Assembly: GCF_001883705.2 (NCBI RefSeq) | Contig: NZ_MDEQ02000005.1 | Span: 1-64,000, forward strand | Source: Burkholderia catarinensis | Lineage (GTDB): Bacteria > Pseudomonadota > Gammaproteobacteria > Burkholderiales > Burkholderiaceae | Direction of reading: 5' to 3' | DNA length: 64,000 bases | Shown here: in pieces, positions 1 to 13,500 of the stretch | Layout of the letters: every line of letters begins with the position of its first letter | Numbering within the stretch: position 1 is the first letter of the stretch | Position numbers and translations under genes: made by a program | Notes under the pieces: model-generated | What the model was told of the DNA's origin: nothing | The model's database searches: none | Seen by the model: only the letters and a program-made list of their open reading frames with translations

Positions 1-6
1 TTGTAG

Positions 7-54
7 TGGCTAGATAGAAATGTCCGCTTTTGGCTACATAGAAATGTCCGCTTT
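7..54 (+). repeat. Left terminal repeats of the insertion sequence (two 24-bp units)
   Basis: Two direct copies of TGGCTAxATAGAAATGTCCG plus CTTT start at 7 and 31. They are likely transposase-binding sites. One copy matches, inverted, the right end at 1634-1660. Confidence 0.7.
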
Positions 55-104
55 CGTGCCGCGTAAGCTGTCCGGCCGCCGGGTGTCCGGCGCCGGAGGC
101 TGCG

Positions 105-1595
105 ATGGCTGCAACGGAGCGGATCACGATGACGATGCGGGAGCTGGACCGGTTCAAGGTCATTCAGGACGTAGCCGACGGCAAGCTCAAGCCATGGCGT
201 GCGGCCGAACGGCTGGAGTTGACGACACGGCAGGTTCGCCGGCTGGTCGCCAGGCTGCGTGAGCACGGCCCGGCGGGATTGGTGTCGGGACACCGAGCGA
301 AGCCCGGCAACCGCCGCCTCGACCCGGGAGCCGCCGACCGGGCGCTGTCGATCATCCGCGATCGCTACACCGATTTCGGGCCGACGCTGGCCTGCGAGAA
401 GCTCTGGGAATGCCACGGCATTCGGCTGGCCAAGGAAACGGTCAGGAAGCTGATGACGGACGCTGGCTTGTGGGTTCCGCGCCGACAGCGTCCGCCGAAG
501 GTTTATCAGCCGCGGGCACGGCGGGCGTGCCTGGGCGAGTTGATCCAGATCGATGGCAGCGACCATCGGTGGTTCGAGGAACGGGCGCCGGCCTGCACGC
601 TGCTGGTGTATGTGGACGATGCGACGAGCCGGTTGATGATGCTGCACTTCACGCAGACCGAATCGACCTTCAGCTACTTCGAGGCGACGCGGGCGTACAT
701 CGAACGCCATGGCAAACCGGGGGCGTTCTACAGCGACAAGGCCAGCGTGTTTCGCAACGTGAAGCCAGGCAAGACCGGTAACCGCGTGACACCGTTCGGC
801 CGCGCGATGTACGAGCTGAACATCGACACGTTCTGCGCAAACAGCAGTTCAGCCAAGGGGCGAGTCGAGCGCGCACATCTGACGTTGCAGGACCGATTGG
901 TCAAGGAGATGCGATTGCGCGGCATCAACACGGTGGCCGACGCCAACGCTTATGCGCCCTCCTTCATGGCCGCCTACAATGCACGCTTCGCGAAGCCGCC
1001 GAAGAGCGACTTCGATGCGCACCGGCCGCTACGGGCCGACGAGAGTCTCGACCTGGTGCTGACGTGGCGCGAGCCGCGGAAGGTAACGAAGTCGCTCACG
1101 GTGCAGTACGACCGGGTGATGTACTTGCTGGAGGACACGCCGGAGAACCGGAAGCTGATCGACCGCCAGATCGAGGTCTGGGAGTACCCGGATGGGCGGA
1201 TCGAAATCCGGGCTGACGATCGTGCGTTGCGCTGCAGGCAATACGACCGCCTGGCGGAAATCGATCAAGGTGCCGTCGTCGAGCACAAGCGCTTGAGTCA
1301 TGTGCTGCAGGTCGCACAAGCCCTTCAAGCGCAACGTGATAACAGCCGAATCGGCAAAGCTCCGTCTCGAACGCATCGTGGCGACTCGACCCGGACCAAT
1401 CGAAACGAGACTGAGCCAGGCAAGAAGAAGCAACGCAAGATCACGCAGGCCGACGTCGAGCATGTGATCGTGGATCTGGCGCAACGCCGGCAAACCGCAA
1501 AGCCACCAGAAAAACCTGGCCGTCGGTCTGCAAAAACTGGAGAAACAGACGTGAGCGCCCTGCCCGTTCAAGCGCCGACCTTCGACACTGCGTAA
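105..1595 (+). CDS. DDE transposase of the insertion sequence
   Basis: This 496-residue protein catalyses movement of the surrounding element. The first 65 residues form a helix-turn-helix region of the kind that reads terminal repeats (WRAAERLELTTRQVRRL). An integrase-type RNase H core follows, with the likely catalytic triad D150 (in QIDGSDH), D211 (in FYSDKAS) and E255 (in KGRVERAH), a DD(43)E spacing. The C-terminal 80 residues are basic and low in order. The start is chosen because GGAGG lies 6 bases upstream of ATG 105. The frame is intact, so the element may be active. An IS481/IS3-like integrase core is the nearest alternative class. No second gene is needed or seen. Confidence 0.88.
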   Translation: MAATERITMTMRELDRFKVIQDVADGKLKPWRAAERLELTTRQVRRLVARLREHGPAGLVSGHRAKPGNRRLDPGAADRALSIIRDRYTDFGPTLACEKLWECHGIRLAKETVRKLMTDAGLWVPRRQRPPKVYQPRARRACLGELIQIDGSDHRWFEERAPACTLLVYVDDATSRLMMLHFTQTESTFSYFEATRAYIERHGKPGAFYSDKASVFRNVKPGKTGNRVTPFGRAMYELNIDTFCANSSSAKGRVERAHLTLQDRLVKEMRLRGINTVADANAYAPSFMAAYNARFAKPPKSDFDAHRPLRADESLDLVLTWREPRKVTKSLTVQYDRVMYLLEDTPENRKLIDRQIEVWEYPDGRIEIRADDRALRCRQYDRLAEIDQGAVVEHKRLSHVLQVAQALQAQRDNSRIGKAPSRTHRGDSTRTNRNETEPGKKKQRKITQADVEHVIVDLAQRRQTAKPPEKPGRRSAKTGETDVSALPVQAPTFDTA

Positions 1596-4500
1596 CGGTT
1601 AAAGCGAGGAAACAGAAGTAGCAAAACCAACCTGAAAACCGGACATTTTTAAATAGCTGGAAGGTGGACATCTGAATCCGGGTATGACACTCGCCCGGAT
1701 TGCGCGCCAGATTCCTGTTGAGCTGCAGGATCTCGCTGAGCGCGGCGTTGATTCGCTGACCGTCCGACATCCGCTGCTGTTCGTCGGCCGGCACGTGGGC
1801 CGCGGCAAGCAACGACCCTTCGTGACTTTCGGCGATCGTCCACAACGAATCGCCAGGGGCCACCGCCACGGTGAGCGGCGCGGCGCTCGGCGAACTCGTC
1901 GGAGGCTGCGCCGGTTGCGATGGCGCGCCCGACGGCTGCGCACCAGGCGTCGACGATGCCGACGGCGTCGCGGACGCATTTGGCTGGGCCGGTGCCGTCG
2001 TCGCGCCCGGCGACGGTGCGAACGATGCGCCCGGCGCCGGCGTTCCGGCGTGCGAACCCGAATGATTCGGCTGCGTACCGGGCGGCGGCTTGTGCTGATG
2101 GTCCGGCGCCGTCGCCGCGGTAACAAGATTGATCCCTTGCATGACGCCGAAGATCGCCACCGGCGCCAGCGCGATGCCGGTCGGCAAACGCTCCATCCAC
2201 GGCGTCGCATTCGGGAAATGCGAATGCAGACGCCCGGCGCCGAGCAGCACGCCAGACATCGTCGTCAGCGTGCCGGTGTACGGATCGCCCGTCATCGCGG
2301 TATGGATGCCGCTTGCGATGCTCATGGCGGATGTCAGGTAATCGCCGGTCGCGCTCACGGTACGCGCCAGTTGGCTGCGATTTTCGGCATTCACGCCGCG
2401 CAGGCTGCCCTTGTAAACGATGCCGGTATAGACGGCGCTGAACATCCCGCCCACGGCTTGCCCGCCGGCCAGCCAGTCCCCTTTCGCGAACGCCCGGGCC
2501 ACATTCATCGTGATCGAGCCGCCGTAACCGCCCAGCGCCAGCATGCGGCCGACCCGGCCGACCGAATGTCGCGGGCTGCCATGGTGGAGCAGCTTCAGCG
2601 ACGTCCCGCCGACCACGCCCTGCATCTGCGCGAGCATGTCGGCGGCGATCGCCTTCGTATGCATGACCGCGTCGTCGAACGACAGCATCCCGTCGTTGTT
2701 CAGCGCGCGTAGCTGTGCGGCCATCGCCTTGCCTTCGTGCGCGATCTGCTCCAGCTGCGTGCCGCGTGCGGTCACGTCGAAGCCGTTCGCCTTCAGCTGT
2801 GCCTGCAGCCCGCGCACGAGACGGTCGACGACGCGGTCGAACACGCGCGGATCGCCGTTCTTCAGGCTGGCCACCGCGCCGTGATGCAGCGCCTGGAACA
2901 CACGGCCGACCCGCAGCCCCGCATACAGCGAATTCGTCGCGGTGCGCACCGACTCTCGCCCGACCCAGATGAGTCCGCCCGCGCCGGCGCCGCCGGTCAA
3001 CGTGGCCGCGGTGATGTCGCCAGCGATCCGCCGCTTCGAAGGCGGCGGCGTGTTCTCGCCGATCGGTTCGTCGTGCACCCGCAGCGCATGCAGTTCCGCC
3101 TGCGCGCGTTTCTCATCGGGAATGTCGACCTTCGCGAGCTGGGCCGCTTCACGGCGGCTCGCACCGATCGGCTTGGTGCCGTCGTTGATCAGCACCGGGT
3201 CGTGCACCACCGCGTTCCAATGTTCGCGCGGGTCGACGGCGGACGGCCGCTTGCCGGTCGTCACCCGGTCGGGCACGTTGCCGCCGTACTTGCCCAGCCA
3301 GCGCCCGCCGAACGTGCGTGCGCCCTTGTCCGTCGTGGTACGCGGCGCGTTGCCGTCGGCCTCCCACAGCTTCGTCGCATGCTCGATCGTCGCCTTGCGC
3401 GCCTGGTTCAGCCACACGGTCGTGTTGCCTTCGTAGATCTTCTGGCGCAGCGCGGCCACCTCGGCGGGCGTCATCCCGTCCGCGGCGCCGAGCCGCTCGA
3501 CTTCCGCGAACAGCAACTGATGCTGGTTCGCGAGCGTCTGCCGGTCGACGCGCTCGAACACGCGCGTCAGCGCATCGGCGCCATGCAGCCGGTTGATGAT
3601 GTCGGGCCGGTTGCGGTTTTCGACGATCAGCTTCGCGAGCGCGCCAGTGAGATCCTGGTTGCCGATGAAGTCCGCGCCGTGCGTGCCGTACGACAGCCCC
3701 ATGTGCACCCATTCGAGCCCCTTGCGCTCGAGCACCGCGCGCAGCAGCTTCTCGTGTCCCCCGCCCGGCACCGATTCCGGCACCGCGTCCCAGCCGTGGA
3801 ACGTGACCATCACGTTCGGCGCCGTCGTATCGGGATGCGCGTTCGACCAGCTTTCGAGCGCGGTCATCACACGCACGTAGTCGTGATACGTGTCGTTAGT
3901 GCCCGACTGGAACCGGTAGTCGGCGCCGGACACGAGCGCGCGCGACGGCGCGGTCTCGAGCCGGATCGCGAAGCCGGTCCGCGCGGCCTCGTCGAGCCAG
4001 CGATGCAGATGCGCGAGATCGTCGAGCGCGAGCGCCGTGCCGTCCGAGTCGGGCCCGGGATGGATCATCCCGTTCTCCCCGTCGAACACCGCGTTCTTCT
4101 GGTCGCCGAGCGCACGCACCGCGCGCAGGAAGTCGGGATCGTGCGCCTTGCCGAGCACCGCGGCGAGCGAATGCGGATCGATCACGAGCGTCGCGACCGG
4201 CATCACGCCGCCGTACCGCTCGACGAGCGCACCCATCAGCGCCGGATCGTCGCTCAGCGAGAACGAGCGCGCCATCGGCACCATGCGGTCCTGCAACGCC
4301 TTGTTCGAGCGCGTGAAGATCTGCAGGATCCGCTTGTCGGCGACGGTCGCCGCGCCCAGGTTGCGCGTGCGCGCGCGCAGCTTGCCCGGCACCGGCAGGA
4401 ATCGCGATGCCGACGTCGACACGTCGCGCGCGACATACAGCTTGTTGAGCAGCGTGCGCCACATCCCCACGTCGACCATCACGGCCTGCGGCTCGCCCTT

Positions 4501-7500
4501 CAGCTCGAGGTTCACGTTGCCGGGGCGCTGCGCCTGCTTGTTGTATGCCTCGATCTGCTCGTGCGTCGCGAAATACTGCTCGGGCTTCGCCGCGCCGTTG
4601 CGCAGGCCGAACTCGACGACGGTGGCCGCCGACAGGCCCGGCTGATACGGTTCGATCGACAGCGGCGCGGGCGCGGCACCGTTGCGCCGCAAGCGCCGCA
4701 GGTCACCGAGCACCTCGTTGTAGCCGTGCCGCGTGCGGGCTGCGAGCGCGCGGAACGGCGCCGAGTTCAGGCTGCGCGCTTCCGCATCCTTCCATTGATC
4801 GTGCAGCGCCTTCGCGCGCGCTTCGAGCGCGGCGACGCGGGTCGGCCGCGCGCTGTTCAGGAAATCGCGCGGCGACAGTTGCGTGAGCAGGAAATGCACG
4901 TCCGTACCGAAGCGATCGTTGCCGATCGGCATTTCGTCGAGCGGCACGCCCGGATGGTTCGGGTTGTTGGCCTGCGGGATCTTGTCGAACCAGCGCATCT
5001 CGCCGTTGCGCTCGGCGATCAGGCCGAGCGGGTCGCCGAGCGCCTCGGCCACCGCCCCGTCGGTCCTGAACACGTAGATCACGTGGCGGCCGCCGTCGAG
5101 CGCGCCGTTCCGGATCGCGCTCAGCAGGTGCGACACGCTGTTGCCGCTGAAGTCGACCGCGTTGAGCGCGGACTTGTCCGACGGCAACAGATGCGGATCG
5201 ACCGGCGGCAGCGGCGCGGCGTTCGCGGCGTCGCCCCCTTCCGCGCGCGAGAGCGGCCGGCGTACCGGCACGATCGACTGGAACAGGTCGCCGGCCGAGC
5301 GGAACGGCTTCTTCTCGACGGGGGGGGCCTCCTTCGCCGGCCGGAATCCGCCGATGCGCTCGACGGTCGCGGGCGTCACGTCGCTGACGACGAAGCGGAT
5401 GCCGCGGCGCGGCGACCGGCCGACCGGAATGCCGCCCCTGCGGCGACGGCGGAACACCGTGCGCAGATCCTGCTCGGGAATCTCGGTATCGCCGAGCGAC
5501 GCCTTCTCGAAGTACTTCCACTCGTGGTTCGTGTTGCGTTCCGCATGGCCGAGCACCTTGCCCGTCTCGTCGTCGACCACGTGAATCCAGCGTTGCTCGC
5601 CGGACACCGCGCGCACGGCCTGGCGCGGCCGCTTGAAGACCGGTGCGTCCTGCAGCTTCGACACATCGGCGGCGAGCGTCTGCTCGATCGTGTGGCCCGA
5701 CGTCGTCACCGGCCACGACATCTTGCCGTCCGGCGTCTCGATCTTCGACGGGCCGCCGAATCGCACCAGTTCGTCGTGCGCGACCGGCGACACATAGAAA
5801 TCGTACTTGCCTCGTGCGCGTCGGCCGCCGCTGCCGGCATTCTCCAGCGCCTTGCTGAGCGCGTGCGGTACGCGCTTGCCGTCCAGCATCCGCACCGGGC
5901 CGAGCGCGCCGTTCGCGTCGGTCTCGAGCACCGCGACGAATACCGGTGCCGGGCGTGCGGCGGTCCCGGCGGGCGGCTTGGCATGCGACGTGATCAGCAC
6001 ATGTGCGTTGGGGCCGAGCTGGCGAGCGAGCCCGTCCAGCGTCGGTGCATGCCGGCCGTCGACCCGCGTGAGCGTGCGGCGGCCGAGCGTGTCGAGCCAT
6101 GACGCGGCACGCGCCTGCTCCGCTTCGGCCACGGCGGTACTTTCCGGTGTGGCAGGCACGGCCGAATGACCGGGCACGGCGGCAGGCGTCGAGCCGGACG
6201 GGTCGCCCCCGGCGCTCGCGAGACGGCCGGCCGGCCCTCCCGGCCCGATCGTCGGCCAGGTCGGGCTGCCGTCGACCGCGCCGACCGCACGCGTTCCGCC
6301 GGCATGCACGACCGTATAGCCCTCCGGCAAGCCCGAACGATCGACGCCGGCGAGCCGGTACGACACGTCGCCGGTCGCCGCATCGCGGGTTCGCACGACA
6401 TACATGTCGACGCCGGCCGGCTTGTACAGCTCGCCGCCGTCGGGCGTGGTGATGCGCAGCGCGCTCGCCGGATCGTGGCCGAGCGCCGACAGCAGCACAA
6501 CGTCGGTCGGTGCGGCGCCCTCGACCGCGGCGAGGTTCGCGGCGGCGCTGGCCGCGACGCGCTCCTGCGGCGTCAGGTCGCCCTGTGCGAACGCGGTGCC
6601 ATCCGGCAACGCTTCGGTCGGCACGTATGCGTGATTGCGCGGCCCGGTTTGCGCGGCATCGAGTGCCTGCCCGAGATCGTCGTGCGCGACCGTCCGCGCG
6701 CCTTCCGGCAACGCGAGCGGGGCATCGGCACCCGCGCGGCGCGGCGCGTGCGTTACGGCCGCCGCCGGCGCGTCGGGCACCTTCCCGCTGAACCGGAACC
6801 AGCCCGCCTCGGGATCGAGCGCGCCGAAATCGGTACCGCTGCCGAGTTCGATGCTGCCGTCCTGCGTCACGAATTCGACGCGCAGGTTGGTCAGCCCGGC
6901 GGCGTCGAACGCCTGCATCACGTCGTCGATCACGCGGGTCGGTTCGGCGCCGTCGAGGAAATAGCTCGGCCAGTACTGGCTCACGGTGCCGCCGGGTTGC
7001 GTGACGCGCGCGGCGTCGCCGATCACGCCCGGCCGGTCGGCCAGCGCGGTGCGGAACGGATGGTCGAGCGTGACCGATTCGAACGTGTCGTCCGGAATCG
7101 CGCTGAAGTCGTAGTCGGGATCGGCAAACGTCGGATCGGGCACGCGCGGCACCGTGGGACGCGGCGGCGGATCGGCCATCGGACGCGACGCGGTGCGGGT
7201 GGTCGTCTGCGCCGGTTCCGCATGCGGCCCTGCGGGCAGCGCCGGGCGGCCCGCGCGCGCAGGGTCGCCGCGGAAGCTTTGCATCGGTAGGCGATCCTTG
7301 TCGACCTGACCCGTCAGTCGCGTTCCGCGCACGGTGGCCGAACCGTCGGGTTCCACGAGCAGGATGTCCGGCGGCGCCCAGACCGATGTCGGCCGTCCGG
7401 TGATTTCGGACAGTCGCTGGGCAAGCGCCGCCGCGAACGTCGTGCTCGCGGCCCGCACCTGGCCCGGCGCCACGCGCAGCGGATCGTGCTTGTTCGATCC

Positions 7501-10500
7501 GCCGAAGCAGGAATACAGCGTGACGTCCTGCCCCGGCTCGAGATGCGGCGCGACGCGCTCGGCCACCTCGTCCGGCGTGAGCGGCCGGCCGTCCGGGCCC
7601 AGCATCGCGTCGGCCGACATCCCGTGTCCGAACACCACGTGATGACCGGGCGGCGACATCAGCCCGCGCGTGCCGATCGGGTGCAGCGGATCGTCGGGCG
7701 ACATCAGCAGCGTGTCGGCCGGACGCAGGAATTCGGGATGCTGCGTCGCGTCGACGCCGGTCACGTCGTCGAATCCGGGCTGCAGCACCGAGTCGCCGTG
7801 GACCGTCGTCGTGACCACACCACCGTTGGCGATCTTGCGGTCCGTATAGACGCGGCTGGTCGGCGGATAGATTTTCTGCGTTTTCCCCGACAGGCCATCG
7901 TCGGCCTCGGCTTCGGCGACCTGCTCGGTGCGCGCGGCCCACTCGTCCGCCGTGAAGATCTGCCCCGGCCCGACCTCCACGAGCGGTGTCGGCTCGTAGA
8001 CCGGCGGTTCGCCCGCGTCCGGCTCGGGCGCGAGCCGCGGATGCGCGGGCCCGCCGGGCGTCACGCCCTGCCGGCCGGCATGACCCGGCGCACCGCCGGC
8101 GCCGCGCCGCCCGCTGTCCGCGTCCGGATCGATCTGCGCTTCGATCGGATGCACCGGTTCAACCGGCGCATCGCCATGCGCGGTCGTGCGCGCCGCCGGT
8201 TCGCCGCGCTGCGCAAACACCATCGGCGGGTCGCTGGCATCGGGCGCCTCGGGCACATGCAGATAGAGCCGCGTCGCGACGTCAGGATCGTGAGCCGGCA
8301 CGCCGATATCGCCGTCGAGCGGATAGATTTCCAGCGCGCCGGTGCCGCGCACCGAGTTGGACGAGATCGACGCGATCACGGGCACCTGCAGCTCATACGC
8401 GAGCTCCTGCGCAAACGGATAACCGCCGGAGGCGAGATAGCAGCCCGTCAGCAGCACGCCGTTGCCCTCCGTATAGGCCGGATCCTCCAGCAGCCTGCGC
8501 GCGAACTCCTTCGGCGCGATCGTCTTGCCGTCGGTCGTGACGGCGATCGAGCTGTCCCAGCTGACGTCGCTCGGCTTCGTGCCGTGCGATTCGACGATAT
8601 CGAAACCCGACACCTTCAGGAACTGCCGCGCGGTCGCGTGACCGAGCAGGTTCACGACACTCGACCCCGGTACGGGCCGCAGTTCCAGCGGATTGACGCG
8701 AACCGGCTGCGCGCGGCCCGGCGAGAACTTGCCGCTCACGTCGGGTTCGATCTGGAAGCGCGCGAGCCGGCGGTTCGGATTGGGGAGCGCGCGCCACCAT
8801 CCGGCCGCGTCGTCGTCGCCCAGCCGGCCGAATACCGGCGCCTGGATCAGGTCCGCGAACTCTTGCAGCAACTCGGGATTGGCGCCGCTGCGCGGCCCAT
8901 CCAGCGCGATCGGCGTGCCCGGCGTATAGCCTTTCCACGCCAGATCCTCCAGCGCGTGCGTCATCTCGAGGGCGCTGGCGGAACGGCCGCTGCGCGGATT
9001 GATGATCGACCCGCGTTTCGTCAACATGCGCCACACGTACACGCCGATCGGCACCCGCACGTCGCCCGTCGTCGCGCTGCCGCCCCACTGATTCGACACC
9101 GGGCGCGGCGCGACGCCGCTCCAGTTGACCGGATGCGCGCCCTGGTCGATGACCGCGAGCGCCGGCGAGAATCGGTAGGTGCGCGGTTCGCCGCTGACGG
9201 AATGGTCCGGTACGCCGTCCCGATCGGGCGCACCGGGCTCGATCAGGATGCCGCTCGTATAACCGGAATCGGGACTGCCGTCGGTGCGATAGCGCGGCGA
9301 ACGCCATGCGACGAAGCCGCTGGCGCCGTACACGTCGACGCCCAGCACGTTCGCGAGCAATTGCGCGAGCGGACTCACGCGCGTGCCGGCGCCGCACGCA
9401 TAGAGGATCACCGGCGATTTGCCGTCCCAGCCGCTCTGGCGCACCATCTCGGCCATGTCTTCCGCGCTCATCGCCTTGCCGGTCGCGCTCGCGAATGCAT
9501 CGGCCCACGCGTGCGCGTACACGGCGAAGTAACCGGGCGGCACCGGCATCAACGGCCGCTCGCCCGGCGGCAGCCGGTTCTCGGGCTGGCCCGCGTTGTT
9601 CGAATAGATCGCGAGGTCGGCCTCGCGGCGCGGATAGGCGGCCCACTGCGTTTCGCTCATGCCGAACGGCGCGTTGATCACGTCGACGCGCCGGCCGTCC
9701 TCGCTGCGGATCAGCGGCTTCTGCGGATCGAAGCCGCGCGGGTACACCACGCGCAGCGTGCGGTCGTACGCATCGTTCATCGACAGCATGAACGCATCGC
9801 CGGCGTCGGTCAGCCCGACATGGCCGACGACCGCTTCGGGCGGCACCGTGCCGTCCGCGGCGAGCGCCCCGTGATCGACCAGCGCAATCCGGTAGCGGCC
9901 CCCCGCGACGCCGTCGGCGCCGACCATCAGCGCGTCGTGGTACGTCGTGTAGCGTGTCACGCCGATCGTGCCGTCCTCATCCGGCGCAGCGGCCGCGTGC
10001 GCCGGCGCATCGTCGGCCGCCTTCGCGCGCTGCTCGTCCGCCTTCGCCGCGTTCATGTCGTCGAGCAGGTTGCCCTTTTCGGTCGCGGGTAGCCCGTCGT
10101 CCTCGGGGTTGCGCACGTTGCCTTCGGCATCCTCCAGCGCATACACGTAGTACTCGACGTCCTCGAGCCGATTGCCGCTTTCGAGGATCCGCCCGACCAC
10201 TTCGCTCAGCATCGCCCGATCGGCCGCAATACGCGCGGGAATCTCCCACGACGCGGGGCGCGCGCCGTTGGCCGGCACGCCGGCTTTGGCCTGCGACGAC
10301 GCACCCTCGCCCGCCAGTGCGTCGGCGACGGCCGGCGTCGCCGCGCCGTCGATCGGTTCACCGTCGGGTGCGAGCCGCAACGCGATCGCGCCATCGTCCG
10401 GCGTGCCCTGTGTGCGGCGCGCGCGCAGCCAATCGGAGAAGCGCGCCCGCAGCCCCTTGTCGGCCGGCGCGACCGTGCCGCCGTCGTCGGCCGGTTCGCC

Positions 10501-13500
10501 GAAACTGTGCGCCTGGTCCTCCGCGTGCTGCCATGGGTTGCCGATCTCGCCGACCGCGAGCCGCTGGTTCGCCAGCCCGTTGGCGAACATCGCGTTCGCG
10601 ACGTCGAATGCGACCGGCCTCGGGATTGTCGGCGGCGCGGGCGTTTTCGTGATCGCGCGGATCGGCCGCTCCATCAGCGTGTGCGAGCCGAGCCCCATCT
10701 GCGCGACGCCAATGCCGAGGTTCAGCAGTTGCTGCGCGCGGTCGGATTCGGACAATGCGTCCCAGTTCTTCACCAGCGACGCACCCTGGTCGAGCATCTG
10801 GTAGCCGCCGACCACGCCGCCCGACACATTGAGCACGCCGGACGTGCGGCCCGTCGTCTGCGCGAGCGACTGGAACGCGTCGGCTTCCTGCGTGAAACGG
10901 CCGAGACCGGCCATGTCGGCGGCGACGCCGTCGCCGCGCGAAGCCACCGTGAGCAGGTCCGAGACCTGCCCCGTCGTACGCAGCAGCGACGAGGCCTCCG
11001 CGAGCGACTTCGCCGCCACGCCGAGACCGCCGCCCGCGATGCCCGCGCCGCTGCCGATCAGGCTGATCCAGTCGCCGCGCGCCTGTGCGTTGCCGAAGCC
11101 GGTCGACTGGCCGTGATCGCTCAGGTTCTTCAGGTCGCCGATCGCGGCCGGCACGCCGACGGCCATGCCCGCGCCTACCGCCGTCCACGCGGCGCCGAGC
11201 AGCACGCCGCCGACCGGCGCGCCGATGCCGCTCGCGACCAGCACGACGCCGCCGGCCGCGGCGAGAATGCCGGTGCCGATCTCGAGGTAGTGTTCGGCGT
11301 GCTGGTACCACTCCGTCTTGTGCGCGTCGATCGGCTCGTATTGCGAGAAATCGCCGGACGCGGAATCGCTCGTCAGGCTCTTCGGCACGTACAGCTTGCC
11401 GTCGTCCGACAGCGCGTTGTTGTGCTGGTAATCGTCGACGGTGTCGTACTTCCAGCCGCGATCGTCGATCAGCTTGTACTGGCCCGGATGGTCGGCGACC
11501 TGCACCTTGAACAGCGCGCTCGGTGCGGTGCCCGTCCCCTTCGACACATAGTAGATCGGCACCAGCGATACGACCGCGTGATCGCCGCCGACTTTCCGGA
11601 TCTGGTCGACGACGGTCTGGATCATCTGCGTCGCGGCCGAGTTCTGCGCGTACAGCGACTGGCTGTTGACGGCCGTGCCGTTCTGCAACTGCCCGTTGCC
11701 GACGATCAACTGCTCGAGCATCGCCATCGACGGCACGTCGTTCCTGTCGGTCGGCACCGCGCCGGGGACGTCGGGCTGGATCCCGAGCCCGGCGCCGACG
11801 AAGTTCGTCATCTGATCGGAGCCGGTGGTGAACGTATAGGACTTGTCGTTGAAGTTTTTCTGGAAGTCGTCGAAATACGCCTTCAGCTGCTTGTCCGGAT
11901 CGGCCTGGAACAGCTTGTAGCTGGCCGACGCAGCCTGCTTGTTCTGGTTGCTCTGCGCGTGCTCGGTACCTTGCTGGTAACGCAGCTGGAAGTCGTTCGC
12001 GAAGCCCGCGCGGAAGCGGTCGTCGTTCTGCATCTTCGACAGCAGCGCCTTCGACAACGCCCGATCGACGCCCGACGAAAGGGCCTCGCGCACCGTGTCG
12101 AAACCGTATCCCGTGTTGCTGCCGCGCAGCGTATAGATCAGCGTCTTCGCGTTGCCCTTGTCGTCGAGCAGCCAGTTCGCGACGTCGTCCTCGCGCTGCA
12201 CGGGCACGCCGCTCGCGGTCGGCTGCTGGTCGGCCAGCCCGACCGCCTTGCTGAGCCCCTTGTAGAACTCGGTGCCTTGCCCGTATGGCTGCGGCGTGCC
12301 CGTGTTCGTCTGCATCCACTTGTTGCTGAAATCCTTCTCGACGGTGTCGAGCACGACGCCCGCGAATTCGGGCGGCGCATTGTTCAGGATGTCCTGCATC
12401 CACTTGCCGGCCTTGTCGGCGTTCATCCTGCCGTCTGAACGCGCCTGCATGCTGGCTGGGTCCGTCGCCTGCGAATCCGGCTTCTGCATCAGCGGATCGA
12501 TCTGCGAATGGATGAAGCTCGCGTTGAAATGCGGCTGGCCGGCCTGCGTCCACAGTGTCTGGCGCTCGTCCAGCGAGAACGACGCGTCCATGTTGGTCGT
12601 CAGCACCTGCAGCGCCGCGCCGGGGTTGCTGCCCGGGTTCTGCATCAGTTGCGCGACCTGCTGCTTCGTGTATTGCAGCCGGACGTCGGGCGCCGCCGCG
12701 AGCAGCATCTGGATCTGCTGGTAACCGGGCGAATTCTTGTCGACGTGCGCCATCGCATACGCGAACACGCCGCCCGCCTGGTCGATCTGGCCGTTCAGTG
12801 CCTTGGCGTTCGCGTCGCTCAGGCCGTCCGTTCTCACCGGAACGCCCGTCAGCTTGACGAACGCTTCCGCGAGCGGATTCTGCTGGGCCAGCGCCTTTTC
12901 CTGCGGCGACAGCTTCGGGTCGTTCGGATCGACGGTCTGGCCGGTGTCCTGCAGCAGCGCGAACGTGACCGGATCGGACTGCGCGAGCTGCTTCATCTGC
13001 GGCGACAGCGACGGATCGTCGGGATTGATCGTCGCGATCGTGCGCTTGAGCTGGCTTTCCTCGCCCAATGCGTCGACGAGGCCGGTGTACCACATGCCGT
13101 CGTGGTTCTGCTTCACGGACGCGACGACCTGCTTCTGCTCGTCGGGCGTCACGTAGGTCAGCGCGGTGTCGTCGCCGCCCGTCACCACCTTGTCGTACTG
13201 GCTCTGCGCCTGCGACATTTCCTGGGTGATGTCGGCCTCGTCGGCACGGCGCAACCCGCCCGGCTCCTTTTGCCACGCCGCGTAATCGGCCTTCGCGTCG
13301 TTCAGGCGCAGCGTCGCGGCCGACGTGCTGTATTCGTGGCGCAATGCGGTGGCGAGTGCCGTGTACGCGTTGTTGGCGTTCGTGTCGGCTGTGCTGGCCG
13401 CCTCGCGCAGTTGCGCGCCGGTGTCGGGATCGGCGCGCCGGATGCCGCCCGGCAGCGCGTTGTACTGCTGCACATCGGCGTTCGCGGCCTGGTCCTGCTG

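Larger units (their letters stand above)
1..1660 (+). mobile_element. Insertion sequence, DDE transposase type (ISNCY/IS1202-like), left part at window edge
   Basis: The element holds one transposase gene (105-1595). Its ends carry related sequence in inverted orientation. The left end has two tandem copies, 24 bp apart, of a unit containing ATAGAAATGTCCGCTTT (7-31 and 31-54). The right end, read on the minus strand from 1660 to 1634, gives CAGCTATTTAAAAATGTCCG followed by GTTTTC. The outer boundaries are uncertain: the left flank lies outside the window, so no target duplication can be checked. The right end meets the 3' end of the giant minus-strand gene at or within its stop codon. The family name is from memory of the protein type. 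Confidence 0.8.

Noticed and set aside
2737..6102. Plus-strand open frame of 1,121 codons antisense to the giant gene
   Set aside because: Arg/His/Ala-rich antisense translation of a high-GC gene, with no domain motif; typical shadow.
4703..7942. Minus-strand frame of 1,079 codons in a second frame of the giant gene
   Set aside because: Composition is Arg/Ala/Gly-rich with no motif, while the other frame carries domains throughout.
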